A stretch of 64,000 bases of DNA, from assembly GCA_009846685.1 (NCBI GenBank), contig VWVY01000001.1, forward strand, positions 372,001 to 436,000. The letters are read 5' to 3'. Every line of letters begins with the position of its first letter. Within the stretch, counting starts at the first letter, position 1. Positions 10,035-19,647 of the stretch are shown here, one piece after another. The translations under genes were made by a program, and so were the position numbers. The notes beneath the pieces are model-generated. The model was given only the letters and a program-made list of their open reading frames with translations. It ran no database searches and was not told the origin of the DNA. Source of the DNA: Rhizobiales bacterium SYSU XM002 (GTDB lineage Bacteria > Pseudomonadota > Alphaproteobacteria > Rhizobiales > Beijerinckiaceae).

Positions 10035-10720
10035 AACCGGGCCTTCATCCGGGAGAGGTAGGCGCCCAGCACCGGATGCCTCGCCGCGAGCGCCGGGGCT
10101 TCGCTTTCGAAATAGGTCGAGGTGATCGAGGCCAGGAAGGCGTAGAGCGTCGCATCCGCGCCGCAGGGTTTGTCACCGCCTGCGAAATCCCGCCCCTCGA
10201 GCAATGCCGCGAGCGCCGCAAACGCGCGTTCCAAAAGCAGGCGGCGTTCGTCGGCGGAATAACGACTGACGCCGTGGCCATGCATGTTGCGCGTCACCTG
10301 TCGCTTCACCATTGCGACGATCAGCGGGCGCATCAGGGCCGGCGCCTTGGCAAAGAAATGTCGGGGGCCGCGCTCGAAATTAACTGGATTACCCCAACGG
10401 TCCATCAGGTTGATCCAGTAGAGATGATCCTCGCACATCTTCTCGGCGGCCCAGAAGGCGCCAGCCTCGAACGACGGGAGATTGCCGGAAAAGTCGGCAC
10501 CATATTTCTTCTCGAGGTGAAAACGAATGAGCGTCGAATCCGGGATGATCTGGCCATCGTCCTCGATATAGGGAATCTTGCCCTTGGGAGCCTTGGAGAA
10601 ATTCGCCCAGCGGCGCTGATAGGGCACGCCGGCCATCTTCAGGAGCAACTCGGTCTTGACGACGAACGGACTCGGATCCGAAAGGCCCCACATGGGTTCG
10701 GCGCCATATAGCGTGATCAT
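10019..10720 (-). CDS. Glutathione S-transferase family protein (metaxin/Fax-like)
   Basis: The 233-residue protein has a thioredoxin-like N-terminal domain (about 1-85, with KIPYIEDDGQIIPDS in the glutathione-binding position) and an all-helical C-terminal domain (about 90-225, with FAGGDKPCGADATLYAFLAS). The order and wording of motifs resemble the GST_N_4/GST_C_6 group related to metaxin and Failed-axon-connections rather than classical detoxifying GSTs; the exact reaction is unknown. I chose the ATG at 10720 because AGGGA lies 8 bases upstream; an in-frame TTG further upstream has no better site. It is divergent from a YafY-type regulator, which may control it. Confidence 0.88.
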   Translation of the reverse strand: MITLYGAEPMWGLSDPSPFVVKTELLLKMAGVPYQRRWANFSKAPKGKIPYIEDDGQIIPDSTLIRFHLEKKYGADFSGNLPSFEAGAFWAAEKMCEDHLYWINLMDRWGNPVNFERGPRHFFAKAPALMRPLIVAMVKRQVTRNMHGHGVSRYSADERRLLLERAFAALAALLEGRDFAGGDKPCGADATLYAFLASITSTYFESEAPALAARHPVLGAYLSRMKARFYPDA

Positions 10721-10738
10721 TCTCTGGTTCCCTGATGA

Positions 10739-10783
10739 TGACAATGGAGAGAGGTTGCCACATGCTCCTGCCAGCTATTGTCA
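10739..10783. promoter_or_regulatory. Inverted repeat in GST/YafY divergent promoter region
   Basis: A perfect 7-base inverted repeat, TGACAAT at 10739-10745 and ATTGTCA at 10777-10783, lies in the 87-base gap between the divergent GST and regulator genes. The half-sites are 38 bases apart centre to centre. It is a candidate operator for the adjacent WYL-domain regulator; no binding has been shown. Confidence 0.35.
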
Positions 10784-10807
10784 GGAATACGAAGTAGATT
10801 TCGCCTC

Positions 10808-11530
10808 ATGGCCCGTTCCGACCGACTTCTCGCCCTGACCCAGGCACTCCGCCGCCGCCGGCATCCTGTGACGGCGCTGGCGCTCGCACAAGAGACCAGC
10901 GTTTCCGAGCGCACGATTTACCGAGACATCGCCAGTCTTCAGGCCTCCGGCGTGCCGATCCGTGGCGAGGCCGGCATCGGATACGTACTTGAACCGGGGT
11001 TCGATCTTCCGCCGTTGATGCTCACGCCGGAGGAATGCGAGGCGCTGATGCTTGGCGCGCGCTTCGTGCGCGAACGGGGCGATGCGGGGCTCGTCCGTGT
11101 GATCGACGACGCGATTGCCAAGATTGAGGCCGTGCTGCCCGAAGGGCTGCGGCTCGCCTTGCAGGAAGCCTCGCTCTTTGCGCCGGTTTTCGGGGCTCCG
11201 GTCGAGGATGGTGTGCCGGTGGAGGAGTTGCGCCGCGCCGTGCGCGAGAACCGCAAGGTGCGCATCCGCTATTCCGACATGAACCAGCGCGAGACGGAGC
11301 GTACGCTCTGGCCGATCCTGCTCGGCTATTTCGAGAAAACGCGCGGGCTCATCGCCTGGTGCGAGTTGCGTCGGGATTTTCGCCATTTCCGGACCGACCG
11401 GATGCTCTCCCTTACGGTGCTCGACCAGCAGCCGCCGAAGCGGCGCGCCGTGCTCGTGCGCGAATGGGAAAAGCTGCGCGAGACCTTCCGCGAAAATTCC
11501 GACCCGCACGTCCCGGTCAGGCGGTCTTGA
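10808..11530 (+). CDS. YafY-type HTH/WYL transcriptional regulator
   Basis: DNA-binding regulator of 240 residues. The N-terminal winged helix (about 5-60, with the recognition region VSERTIYRDIASLQASG) is the HTH_11/DeoR-like type, and the C-terminal WYL domain (about 135-220, including VRIRYSDMNQRETERTLWPI and RHFRTDRML) probably binds a ligand. The ATG at 10808 is preferred over an upstream TTG because the conserved N-terminus begins MARSDRLLAL. It is divergent from the GST gene and convergent with purN, overlapping purN by 14 bases. Regulators of this type commonly control a divergent enzyme gene, so the GST gene is the likely target. Confidence 0.9.
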   Translation: MARSDRLLALTQALRRRRHPVTALALAQETSVSERTIYRDIASLQASGVPIRGEAGIGYVLEPGFDLPPLMLTPEECEALMLGARFVRERGDAGLVRVIDDAIAKIEAVLPEGLRLALQEASLFAPVFGAPVEDGVPVEELRRAVRENRKVRIRYSDMNQRETERTLWPILLGYFEKTRGLIAWCELRRDFRHFRTDRMLSLTVLDQQPPKRRAVLVREWEKLRETFRENSDPHVPVRRS

Positions 11531-12137
11531 CGCGCTGCCCGTCGATCTTGAGCCTCCCGGCAGCAAGCAGGCGCAGCGTTTCGGGATAGATCCGGTGTTC
11601 TTCTTTCAGGACGCGCGCGGCAAGCGTCGCTTCGTTGTCGTCGTCAAGCACCGGCACGGCGGCTTGCAGGATGATCGGCCCTTCATCCATGCCCGGCGTC
11701 ACGAAATGCGTGGTGCAGCCATGAACCTTGACGCCGGCCTCGAGCGCCCGGGCATGCGTGTCGAGACCCTTGAAGCTCGGCAGCAGGGCAGGGTGGATAT
11801 TGATCATCCGCCCCGCCCAGTGTTCGCAGAAGCCGGGCGTCAGCAGCCGCATGAAACCGGCGAGGCAGACGAACTCCACCCCGTGTGCTTCGAGGGCCGC
11901 CTGCATCGCCGCGTCGAAGGCCGCACGATCCTTGCCGAACGCCTTGTGCTCGATGACCGCCGTCGCGATACCCTGTGCGCGGGCGAAATCCAGTCCGGCA
12001 GCGTCGGCCTTGTTTGACAGAACGAGCACGATCTCGGCCGGAAAATCCGGCGCGTTTGCAGCGTCGACCAGCGCCATCATGTTCGAGCCGCGCCCGGATA
12101 TCAGCACCGCGACGCGTTTTTTCGCGGGGGCCGTCAC
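11517..12137 (-). CDS. purN: Phosphoribosylglycinamide formyltransferase
   Basis: Transfers a formyl group from 10-formyltetrahydrofolate to GAR in purine biosynthesis. The 206-residue protein has the phosphate-binding SGRGSNM loop at residues 14-20 and the catalytic triad Asn113, His115 ([12 protein letters not shown]) and Asp151 (GMDEGPI). Length is normal for the family. Its ATG overlaps the purM stop as ATGA, so purM and purN are translationally coupled. The 3' end overlaps the convergent regulator gene by 14 bases. Confidence 0.96.
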   Translation of the reverse strand: MTAPAKKRVAVLISGRGSNMMALVDAANAPDFPAEIVLVLSNKADAAGLDFARAQGIATAVIEHKAFGKDRAAFDAAMQAALEAHGVEFVCLAGFMRLLTPGFCEHWAGRMINIHPALLPSFKGLDTHARALEAGVKVHGCTTHFVTPGMDEGPIILQAAVPVLDDDNEATLAARVLKEEHRIYPETLRLLAAGRLKIDGQRVKTA

Positions 12138-13216
12138 AGCGCGAGCTTTCCCTTCGGACGAACAAACGGCTCGGCCTCCGCCCGGATGATCCGGCCGACC
12201 TCGCTGACGATCTCGCCTGAGGCGCGCAGCCCGGCGGCGATGTCAGCCGCCTTGTCGGCCTCTACCGCGATCACCATGCCGATGCCGCAGTTGAACGTGC
12301 GCAACATTTCCGCTTCAGCCACGCCGCCGGTTCGCGAGAGCCAGCCGAACACCGGCGGCGGCGCGATCTTCGCAAGGTCAAGTTCGACGCCGAACCCCTT
12401 CGGCAGGACGCGGGGAATGTTGTCGATGAAGCCCCCGCCGGTGATATGCGCCAACGCCTTGATGCCTGCGCCCGACGGCGCGCGTAGCGCCGCCAGCAGC
12501 GATTTCACATAGATGCGCGTCGGTTCAAGAAGCGCGGTGGCCAGCGTCTTGTCTTTGGCGAAGGGCGCCTCGTCCGCCCAGTCGAGACCGGCGACCTCAA
12601 CGATCCGGCGCACGAGGCTGTAGCCGTTTGAATGAACGCCCGAGGAGGCAAGACCAAGCAGCACGTCGCCTTCGCGGATCGCGTCGAGGCGGGGCAGGAG
12701 ATCGCTGCGTTCGGCCGCACCGACCGCGAAGCCGGCGAGATCGTAATCGCCCTTCGCATAGAGCCCCGGCATTTCGGCCGTCTCGCCGCCGATCAGCGCT
12801 GCACCGGCGAGCTTGCACCCTTCCGCGATGCCCTTGACGATAGCGACGCCGAGTTCGGGGGTGAGTTTTCCCGTCGCGAAATAATCGAGAAAGAACAGCG
12901 GTTCCGCACCTTGCACGACGAGATCGTTGACGCACATCGCCACGAGATCGATGCCGATGGTGTCGTGGATGCCGCTCTCGATCGCAATCTTGACCTTGGT
13001 ACCGACGCCATCGTTTGCTGCGACAAGGATCGGGTCCTTGAAGCCCGCCGCCTTGAGGTCGAACAGCCCGCCGAAGCCGCCGATTTCGGCATCGGCGCCG
13101 GGTCGGCGCGTTGCGCGCACCAGCGGCTTGATATCCTCGACCATCGCGTTTCCGGCATCGATATCGACGCCTGCGTCGGCATAGGTGAGGCCGTTCTTGC
13201 TCGCATTGTCCGACAT
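12134..13216 (-). CDS. purM: Phosphoribosylformylglycinamidine cyclo-ligase (AIR synthetase)
   Basis: ATP-dependent cyclisation of FGAM to aminoimidazole ribonucleotide. The 360-residue protein begins [19 protein letters not shown] and carries the conserved DGVGTK loop near residue 70, GGETAEMPG near residue 140 and [15 protein letters not shown] near residue 250. I chose 13216 because the family starts with this S/T-rich leader followed by YxDAGVDI; the frame stays open for another 65 codons upstream but that stretch is not conserved. First gene of the purMN operon, divergent from the CDP-alcohol phosphatidyltransferase. Confidence 0.96.
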   Translation of the reverse strand: MSDNASKNGLTYADAGVDIDAGNAMVEDIKPLVRATRRPGADAEIGGFGGLFDLKAAGFKDPILVAANDGVGTKVKIAIESGIHDTIGIDLVAMCVNDLVVQGAEPLFFLDYFATGKLTPELGVAIVKGIAEGCKLAGAALIGGETAEMPGLYAKGDYDLAGFAVGAAERSDLLPRLDAIREGDVLLGLASSGVHSNGYSLVRRIVEVAGLDWADEAPFAKDKTLATALLEPTRIYVKSLLAALRAPSGAGIKALAHITGGGFIDNIPRVLPKGFGVELDLAKIAPPPVFGWLSRTGGVAEAEMLRTFNCGIGMVIAVEADKAADIAAGLRASGEIVSEVGRIIRAEAEPFVRPKGKLAL

Positions 13217-13267
13217 GCGCCGGGTCCTTCCGGTAGGCTGGAACTGTTCTTTGTCGGGAAAAATCGC

Positions 13268-13287
13268 ATTGCTTGGCAAAAAGCAAT
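13268..13287. promoter_or_regulatory. Dyad symmetry between purM and the phosphatidyltransferase gene
   Basis: ATTGCTT at 13268-13274 and AAGCAAT at 13281-13287 form a perfect 7-base inverted repeat around a 6-base spacer. It sits 52 bases upstream of the purM start and about 80 bases upstream of the divergent start. The compact size suits an operator; the binding protein is unknown. Confidence 0.3.
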
Positions 13288-13367
13288 CCCGCACGGGCAT
13301 AGAATTGCCATTCCATGGGGACATGAATAGCCTGAAGCACCACGCGCGCTCTCGCGACCGGACTCCC

Positions 13368-13901
13368 ATGACCATCGCCAATGCCCTGACCCTGCTGCGC
13401 CTGTGCCTCATCCCGCTGATCGTGGTGATGATTCACGAGGGTCGCTTCGCGATCGCGACCATCGTCTTCGTCATCGCCGGTGTGACGGATGCACTCGACG
13501 GCTATCTCGCGCGCAAGCTCAACCAGCGCACCGAGATCGGAGCCTATCTTGACGCACTGGCCGACAAATCGCTGATTGCGGCGAGCTTTATCGCGATGGT
13601 TTATGTGCATCTGGTGCCATTCTGGCTGGTGGTGCTGGTGATCTTCCGCGATCTGATGATCGTCGGCGCGGTCGCCATCGCCTGGCTGATGCACAACCCG
13701 ATCCCGATCGAGCCCTTGCGGGTCTCGAAGGCCAATACCGCGGCGCAGATTATCGCGGTCGCGACAACGCTCGGTGTGCGTGGTTTCGGGGTACCGCTGC
13801 CGGACGCTGTCTTTACCGGAATCTACGCGATCGTTGCCGCCTTGACGGTGATTTCGGTCGCGGCCTATTTCTCGCGCTGGTTTGCGCATATGGCCGATTG
13901 A
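13368..13901 (+). CDS. CDP-alcohol phosphatidyltransferase (PgsA-like)
   Basis: Integral membrane enzyme of phospholipid head-group synthesis, exchanging CMP for an alcohol. The family motif DxxDGxxAR(x8)GxxxDxxxD is complete: Asp41, Asp44, Gly45, Ala48, Arg49, Gly58, Asp62 and Asp66. Several hydrophobic helices surround it. The 177-residue length and position suggest a PgsA-type glycerol-3-phosphate or CLS-like enzyme, but the acceptor alcohol cannot be read from the sequence. I chose the ATG at 13368 ([12 protein letters not shown]); an in-frame ATG at 13323 would add 15 residues. It is followed at 31 bases by the AI-2E permease on the same strand. Confidence 0.9.
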   Translation: MTIANALTLLRLCLIPLIVVMIHEGRFAIATIVFVIAGVTDALDGYLARKLNQRTEIGAYLDALADKSLIAASFIAMVYVHLVPFWLVVLVIFRDLMIVGAVAIAWLMHNPIPIEPLRVSKANTAAQIIAVATTLGVRGFGVPLPDAVFTGIYAIVAALTVISVAAYFSRWFAHMAD

Positions 13902-13932
13902 AACCGGCAAGAAAGCGGGCAGGGAGAGCAGG

Positions 13933-15030
13933 ATGACGCTTCAACGCCAGATCGGGTTCTGGATTGCCTGTCTCGCCGGGTTCATTGTCTTCCTGTATCT
14001 TTTTTCCGGGATCCTGATGCCGTTCGTCGCGGCGCTGATCCTCGCCTATCTGCTTGATCCGATGGTCGATGCGCTTGAGCGGCTTCGGCTCAGCCGGTTG
14101 ATGGCGACAAGCATCGTCCTCCTGCTCTTCGTCGTGATTTTCGTTGTACTGCTGCTCGCAGCGGCACCGCTGCTGGTCAACCAGCTCTCGGCCTTCATCG
14201 CCAAGTTCCCGGAATATGTCGCCCGGTTGCAGAAGCTCGTTACCGAACAGGGCGGGCCCTTGTTCGAGCGGTTCGGCGGGGCAGACAAGCTCAAGGAGTT
14301 GCAAGGCCAGCTTGCCTCCGGCGCGGGCGAGGCCGCAAAGTGGCTCGGCGGCGTCGTGACGGGACTGATCTCTGGCGGGCAGGCGATCCTCGGCCTGTTC
14401 TCGCTGCTGGTGCTGACGCCGGTCGTCGCCTTCTACATGATCCTCGACTGGGACCGGATGGTCGCCAAGGTCGACGGCTGGCTGCCGCTCGCCCATCGCG
14501 ACACGGTGCGCGAACTTATTCGCGAGATGGACAGTTCCGTCGCCGGCTTCCTGCGCGGACAAGCGATGATCTGCCTGCTGCTGGGGTTGTTCTATGCCAT
14601 CGCGCTGAGCCTCGCCGGGCTGCATTTCGGCTTTATCATCGGCATCGTTTCGGGCTTTGTCAGCTTCATTCCCTATGTTGGCTCGATCACCGGCCTGTTG
14701 CTCTCGGTCGGTGTCGCCTTCGCGCAGTTCTGGCCTGACTGGACGATGATCCTCGTCGTGCTGGCGATCTTCGGCGCGGGACAGTTCCTCGAAGGCAACG
14801 TGCTGCAACCCAAGCTGCTCGGCCATGCGCTCGGCCTGCATCCGGTATGGCTGATGTTCGCGCTGCTGGCCTTCGGCTCGCTGTTCGGCTTCGTTGGCGT
14901 GATGTTGGCCGTGCCGCTCGCTGCCGTAATCGGCGTGCTGGTCCGCTTCGCACTGCGCCAATATCTCGCAAGCCCACTCTATCATGGCTATCGCCAGTCA
15001 GACACCGGCGGCGGGGCAATCGACCCGTGA
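13933..15030 (+). CDS. AI-2E family transporter (PerM/YdiK type)
   Basis: Polytopic membrane protein of 365 residues with about eight hydrophobic helices: two near the N-terminus, a soluble middle region (about 70-150) and a C-terminal bundle with the conserved ISGFVSFIPYVGSITG and GQFLEGNVLQPKLLG segments. Members have been linked to autoinducer-2 export or Na+/H+ antiport; the role here is not known. The start at 13933 has AGGGAGAGCAGG directly upstream. Its stop overlaps the GTG start of hdaA (GTGA), so the two are coupled. Confidence 0.92.
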   Translation: MTLQRQIGFWIACLAGFIVFLYLFSGILMPFVAALILAYLLDPMVDALERLRLSRLMATSIVLLLFVVIFVVLLLAAAPLLVNQLSAFIAKFPEYVARLQKLVTEQGGPLFERFGGADKLKELQGQLASGAGEAAKWLGGVVTGLISGGQAILGLFSLLVLTPVVAFYMILDWDRMVAKVDGWLPLAHRDTVRELIREMDSSVAGFLRGQAMICLLLGLFYAIALSLAGLHFGFIIGIVSGFVSFIPYVGSITGLLLSVGVAFAQFWPDWTMILVVLAIFGAGQFLEGNVLQPKLLGHALGLHPVWLMFALLAFGSLFGFVGVMLAVPLAAVIGVLVRFALRQYLASPLYHGYRQSDTGGGAIDP

Positions 15031-15722
15031 AGAATTTCGGCCAGTTGCCGCTCCCGCTCGGTGCGACACCGCGCTACGGCCGTGAGGATTTCCTTGTCGG
15101 CAAGCCGAACGAGGCCGCCTTCGCCTATATCGAGCGCTGGCCGCGCTGGCTGGCACCGGCAGCGATCCTCGCCGGGCCCGAGGGGAGCGGCAAGACCCAT
15201 CTCGCAGCGATCTTCGCGCAGGTTTCCGGCGCGCGGACGTTGCGGGCCGATCATCTCCGGCAGGATGGGGTGCCGGAACTCGCCAAATGCCCGGCGCTGG
15301 TGCTGGAAGATTGCGACCGGTTTCCGCCGGATGAAGTCGCCCTGTTCCATCTTCTCAATCTCGCGCGCGAGACCGGCCATTTCGTCGTGATGACCGCCCG
15401 CGTGCCGCCGGATCGCTGGGGTATCCGCACGCCGGATCTTCTCTCCCGCCTGCGGCTCGCGCCCCTGCTGCAACTCGCCGAACCCGACGACGCGCTCCTC
15501 GGCGCACTGTTCGTCAAGCATTTCTCCGACCGGCAGCTCGCGGTGGATGCTTCCGTGGTGACTTATGCAATGGCGCGGATCGAACGCTCCTATGCCGGCG
15601 TGCAGGCGTTGGTCGCGGCGCTCGACCGGGAATCGCTTGTGCGAAAGAAGCCGATTACACGGGTGCTGGTTGCGGACATCCTCGGCGATCAATCCGGACA
15701 AGACGACGAAGGGCCCAGCTGA
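15027..15722 (+). CDS. hdaA: HdaA/DnaA-related AAA+ protein
   Basis: Regulator that with the loaded beta clamp stimulates ATP hydrolysis by DnaA and so prevents re-initiation of replication. The 231-residue product starts at a GTG overlapping the upstream stop. Residues 6-11 (QLPLPL) match the N-terminal clamp-binding motif of Hda proteins. The P-loop is at residues 50-57 (GPEGSGKT), a weak Walker B follows in VLEDCDRF, and the C-terminus keeps DnaA domain III helices without the DNA-binding domain IV. Location upstream of ppk is common in Hyphomicrobiales. Confidence 0.9.
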   Translation: MKNFGQLPLPLGATPRYGREDFLVGKPNEAAFAYIERWPRWLAPAAILAGPEGSGKTHLAAIFAQVSGARTLRADHLRQDGVPELAKCPALVLEDCDRFPPDEVALFHLLNLARETGHFVVMTARVPPDRWGIRTPDLLSRLRLAPLLQLAEPDDALLGALFVKHFSDRQLAVDASVVTYAMARIERSYAGVQALVAALDRESLVRKKPITRVLVADILGDQSGQDDEGPS

Positions 15723-15753
15723 CAACCCGCGCCTTCACGATAAACCGCATCTT

Positions 15754-15771
15754 CTGTTGTCGTTTCGTCAT
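15754..15771 (+). promoter_or_regulatory. Possible Pho box upstream of ppk
   Basis: CTGTTGT, four bases, then TCGTCAT matches 5 of 7 bases in each half of the PhoB consensus direct repeat CTGTCAT-N4-CTGTCAT, with the correct 11-base period. It lies 98 bases upstream of the ppk start, in the 146-base gap after hdaA. Phosphate-starvation control of ppk would make biological sense, but the match is imperfect. Confidence 0.4.
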
Positions 15772-15868
15772 ATTCTCGCATCATGGAAAGAGATGGAATC
15801 GGGTCGGCTGGCGACATGCCCGGCCTTGTTGGGACGTCGGGGCAGGAATTCGGGGCAGGAACTCGGGT

Positions 15869-18040
15869 ATGGCGATTTCGCAAGATGTGAGCGACCTCTC
15901 GGTTGAGGAGCTGGCACAGCGCCCGGCGCGTTTCATCAACCGCGAGCTTTCCTGGCTCCAGTTCAACCGTCGCGTGATGGAGGAGGCCGGAAACGCCGGC
16001 CATCCTCTGCTCGAACAACTGCGCTTTCTCTCGATCTCGGCGAACAATCTCGACGAGTTTTTTATGGTCCGCGTCTCAGGCCTCATCGAACAGATGATCG
16101 CCGGCGTGCAAACCCCCTCGGACGATGGCCTGACGCCCGAGCAGGCGCTCGAACTCATCAATGCCGAAGTCGAGGCGCTGACTGCAGACCAGCAGGATCG
16201 CTGGCGCAAGCTCAAGACCTCGCTCGAAGGGGAGCGCATCCATGTCGTCTCGCCGATCGACATGGAGGAAGCGGACGAGAAGTTTCTCGACGACCATTTC
16301 CTCGCCGCGATCTTCCCGACGCTGACCCCGCTCGCGATCGACCCGGCGCATCCGTTTCCCTTCATCCCGAACCTCGGTTTCAGCTTGGCGCTCAGTCTTG
16401 TCCGGCAGTCCGACGGCCGTGCCCTGCGCGCGCTGATCCGCATGCCGCAGAAGCTCGAACGCTTCATCCGCCTGCCGGACAAGGATGGTGCGATCCGTTT
16501 CATCCTGCTCGATCAGGCGATGCAGCTCTTCGTGCCGAAGCTCTTTCCCGGCTACAAGCTGAAGGGGATCGGCGCTTTCCGCATCATTCGCGACAGCGAT
16601 ATCGAAATCCTCGAAGAGGCAGAGGATCTGGTCCGTACCTTCGAAACGATGCTGAAGCAGCGCAAGCGCGGCGTCGTCATCCGGCTCGAGCTGGAAGCCG
16701 CCATGCCGGAGGATCTACGGAGTTTCGTGGCACAGGAGCTGCGCGTGAAGCCGCGCGAGATCTTCGTCGTCGACGGGACGCTCGCGCTCAACGATCTGTC
16801 GCAACTTGTCGCGGTTGATCGGCCGGACCTCAAGTTCGTGCCCTACACCCCGCGCTTTCCCGAGCGCGTGCGCGAACATGGCGGCGATTGCTTCGCCGCG
16901 ATCCGGCAGAAGGATCTCGTCGTCCACCACCCCTACGAGAGCTTCGATGTGGTGGTGAACTTTCTCGAACAGGCGGCGCGCGATCCGGAGGTCGTCGCCA
17001 TCAAGCAGACACTCTACCGCACCTCGTCCAATTCGCCGATCGTGCGGGCGCTTTCCGAGGCGGCGGAGGCGGGCAAGAGCGTTACCGCGCTCGTGGAACT
17101 CAAGGCCCGCTTCGACGAAGAAGCGAATATCCGCTGGGCGCGCGATCTCGAACGCGCCGGCGTGCAGGTCGTCTACGGGTTTATCGAACTGAAAACGCAC
17201 GCCAAGCTGAGCCTTGTCGTCCGTCGCGAGGGCGGCAAGCTCACCAGCTACTGCCATGTCGGCACCGGCAATTACCACCCGATCACGGCCAAGATTTACA
17301 CCGACCTTTCCTATTTCACCGCCGATCCGATTATCGGTCGTGACGTCGCCCGGATGTTCAATTTCATTACCGGCTATGCCGAGCCGGCCGAGCTCGAGCG
17401 GATGGCGGTCTCGCCCGTGACACTCAAGAAGAAGCTGCTCGATCATATCGATTCCGAGATCGAGCATGTCCGCGCTGGCAAGCCGGGTGTAATCTGGCTG
17501 AAATGCAACAGCCTCGTCGATCCCGTGATGATCGACGCCCTCTACAAGGCCAGTCAGGCAGGCGTGCAGATTGACCTCGTCGTGCGCGGAATCTGCTGCC
17601 TCCGGCCAGGCATTCCCGGTTTTTCAGAGAACATCCGCGTCAAGTCGATCGTCGGCCGGTTCCTCGAACACGCGCGCATCTACGCCTTCGGCAACGGGCA
17701 TGGGCTGCCGCACCAGAAGGCAACGGTCTACATTTCCTCTGCCGACCTCATGCCGCGCAATCTCGACCGGCGCGTCGAAAGCCTGTGCCCGATCATGAAC
17801 CCGACGGTGCATGAACAGGTGCTCAGCCAGATCATGCAGGCGAACCTTCTCGACAACCAACAGAGCTGGCGGGTCTTGCCGGATGGCTCGTCAATGCGCA
17901 TAACGCCGGGCGAGGGCGAGGAGCCCTTCAACGCGCATCTCTATTTCATGACAAACCCGAGCCTTTCCGGTCGTGGCACATCTCTCAAGGCGTCTCGCCC
18001 CCGTCCTCTCACGAAAAAGCGCGCCGCCGCTGCGGAGTGA
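15869..18040 (+). CDS. ppk1: Polyphosphate kinase 1
   Basis: Reversibly polymerises the terminal phosphate of ATP into polyphosphate at the membrane. The 723-residue protein has the full PPK1 layout: N-terminal helical domain with [12 protein letters not shown] near residue 22 and [10 protein letters not shown] near residue 60, a head domain, and two phospholipase-D-like C-terminal domains. The two conserved histidines are His444 (KTHAKLS) and His463 ([11 protein letters not shown]), spaced 19 residues apart as in the E. coli enzyme, where the first is the phosphorylated residue. It is followed at 27 bases by ppx, giving a synthesis/degradation pair. Confidence 0.97.
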   Translation: MAISQDVSDLSVEELAQRPARFINRELSWLQFNRRVMEEAGNAGHPLLEQLRFLSISANNLDEFFMVRVSGLIEQMIAGVQTPSDDGLTPEQALELINAEVEALTADQQDRWRKLKTSLEGERIHVVSPIDMEEADEKFLDDHFLAAIFPTLTPLAIDPAHPFPFIPNLGFSLALSLVRQSDGRALRALIRMPQKLERFIRLPDKDGAIRFILLDQAMQLFVPKLFPGYKLKGIGAFRIIRDSDIEILEEAEDLVRTFETMLKQRKRGVVIRLELEAAMPEDLRSFVAQELRVKPREIFVVDGTLALNDLSQLVAVDRPDLKFVPYTPRFPERVREHGGDCFAAIRQKDLVVHHPYESFDVVVNFLEQAARDPEVVAIKQTLYRTSSNSPIVRALSEAAEAGKSVTALVELKARFDEEANIRWARDLERAGVQVVYGFIELKTHAKLSLVVRREGGKLTSYCHVGTGNYHPITAKIYTDLSYFTADPIIGRDVARMFNFITGYAEPAELERMAVSPVTLKKKLLDHIDSEIEHVRAGKPGVIWLKCNSLVDPVMIDALYKASQAGVQIDLVVRGICCLRPGIPGFSENIRVKSIVGRFLEHARIYAFGNGHGLPHQKATVYISSADLMPRNLDRRVESLCPIMNPTVHEQVLSQIMQANLLDNQQSWRVLPDGSSMRITPGEGEEPFNAHLYFMTNPSLSGRGTSLKASRPRPLTKKRAAAAE

Positions 18041-18067
18041 CGTCGCGCGCCGAATGGCCGGGAGTGC

Positions 18068-19582
18068 ATGACGATGGCGCCGCAGAGCATCTCGCAAGGC
18101 CCGGTCGCCGTGATCGATATCGGCTCGAACTCGGTTCGACTCGTCGCCTACGATCTTCATTCGCGTGCGCCGACGACGATGTTCAACGAGAAGAGCCTGT
18201 GCGGGCTCGGTCGCGACATCGCCATCACCGGCATGTTGCCGCCTGACGGCCTTGAGCAGGCGCGCGAGGCGCTCAAGCGATATCGGGTTCTGTGCAACCT
18301 CATGCGCGTGGAGCGCATCTATGTGCTGGCGACGGCCGCGGCACGCCGCGCGGCAAACGGCCCGGATTTCATCGCCGAGGTCGAGGATATCCTCGGCGAG
18401 CCGGTCTCGGTTCTGGCCGGAGAGGAAGAAGCACGGCTGGCGGCACTCGGCGTCATCGCCGGCAACTTCCGCCCCAACGGTCTCGCCGGCGATCTCGGCG
18501 GCGGCAGCCTCGAACTGGTCGAAGTCCGCGACGGCTGGATCGGCGAGGGTGTGAGCCTCGAACTCGGCGGGCTGACCCTGCGCGATGCCTCCGGCAAGAA
18601 CCTCAAAAAGGCCGCGCGCCTCGTCCGGCAGGCCTTTGACGGCGTGTCGTTTCTCGACCGCGAGCCGGGACGTGACATCTTCGCGATCGGCGGCACCTGG
18701 CGTGCCATCGCCCGCCTTTTCATGGCGCGGAACAACTACCCGCTGAACGTGCTGCACGGTTTCTCGGCCCCGGCGGGGGAAATCGCGCGATTCTGCGACG
18801 AACTGCAGAAGGTCGACATCGCGGCCCTGCCGGCAATCGGCGAGATCGCGCGCGAGCGACGCCCGCTGCTGCCTTATGGCGCGCTGGTCCTTGCTGAGCT
18901 CATCGAAAGGACGGCTCCTGCGCGGTTCCTCATTTCGACGAGCGGCGTGCGCGAAGGCGTGCTCTATTCACAATTGCCGCCGGCCATCCGCGAGCAAGAC
19001 CCGCTGCTGGTCGCCTGCCGCGCGCTCAATGACATTCATGCCCGCGGCGCCGGCCACGCCGATGAACTGGTCGACTGGTGCGACGGGTTCGCCCGATCCG
19101 CCTTCCCGGACGAGACAGCCGCCCAACGCCGCATCCGCCACGCCGCCTGTCTCCTCTCTGAAATGGCCTGGCGTGCGAATCCGGATTACCGGGCAGAAGA
19201 GGCCGCGCGGATGGCCGCCTATGCCGCCATTCCTGCGATCACGCATCACGAGCGCGCCTTCCTCGCCAGTGTTCAGCACGCACGCTACGAGGGACTCACC
19301 GAAAATTTCACGCCGCCGTTGCGCGGCCTTCTGACACCGCAGGAGATCGATGCCGCACGTGCGCTCGGCTGCCTGATCCGCGTCGCCTACAACATCTCGG
19401 CCGGTCAGCCGGGTGTTCTCCCCGCGACGCCGATTCGAATCGAGAACGGCACTCTGGTCCAGTTCCTGCCGAGCGCCTTTGCCGACCTTTCGAACGAAAG
19501 GCTCATCGGCCGGTTGAAACAGACGGCCCGGATGCTCGCAGTTGACTACCGAATTGCCATCGCAGGACAGCCTGCCATTTAG
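18068..19582 (+). CDS. ppx: Exopolyphosphatase / guanosine pentaphosphatase family
   Basis: Hydrolyses polyphosphate (and in some members pppGpp) from the end. The 504-residue protein has the actin-like ATPase fold: IDIGSNSVRL at residues 16-25, the EEEARL loop near residue 120, GDLGGGSLEL near residue 142, and a C-terminal HD-like helical domain (about residues 310-504). Downstream of ppk in one operon, the usual arrangement. An in-frame ATG two codons further on is an equally possible start. Confidence 0.94.
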   Translation: MTMAPQSISQGPVAVIDIGSNSVRLVAYDLHSRAPTTMFNEKSLCGLGRDIAITGMLPPDGLEQAREALKRYRVLCNLMRVERIYVLATAAARRAANGPDFIAEVEDILGEPVSVLAGEEEARLAALGVIAGNFRPNGLAGDLGGGSLELVEVRDGWIGEGVSLELGGLTLRDASGKNLKKAARLVRQAFDGVSFLDREPGRDIFAIGGTWRAIARLFMARNNYPLNVLHGFSAPAGEIARFCDELQKVDIAALPAIGEIARERRPLLPYGALVLAELIERTAPARFLISTSGVREGVLYSQLPPAIREQDPLLVACRALNDIHARGAGHADELVDWCDGFARSAFPDETAAQRRIRHAACLLSEMAWRANPDYRAEEAARMAAYAAIPAITHHERAFLASVQHARYEGLTENFTPPLRGLLTPQEIDAARALGCLIRVAYNISAGQPGVLPATPIRIENGTLVQFLPSAFADLSNERLIGRLKQTARMLAVDYRIAIAGQPAI

Positions 19583-19647
19583 GCAGCTTTGGACTTTATT
19601 AATCGAATAAGTTGAAAATTGCTCCGGGTGAAACTGGGGGTTTCTTT

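Noticed and set aside
12597-13910. A 437-codon minus-strand frame over purM and the phosphatidyltransferase
   Set aside because: Both purM (other frame) and the plus-strand enzyme have complete signature motifs; this frame has none.
13813-14985. A 390-codon minus-strand frame rich in Gln, Glu, Asp, Arg and His
   Set aside because: Antisense of the AI-2E permease; hydrophobic codons read backwards give such sequences.
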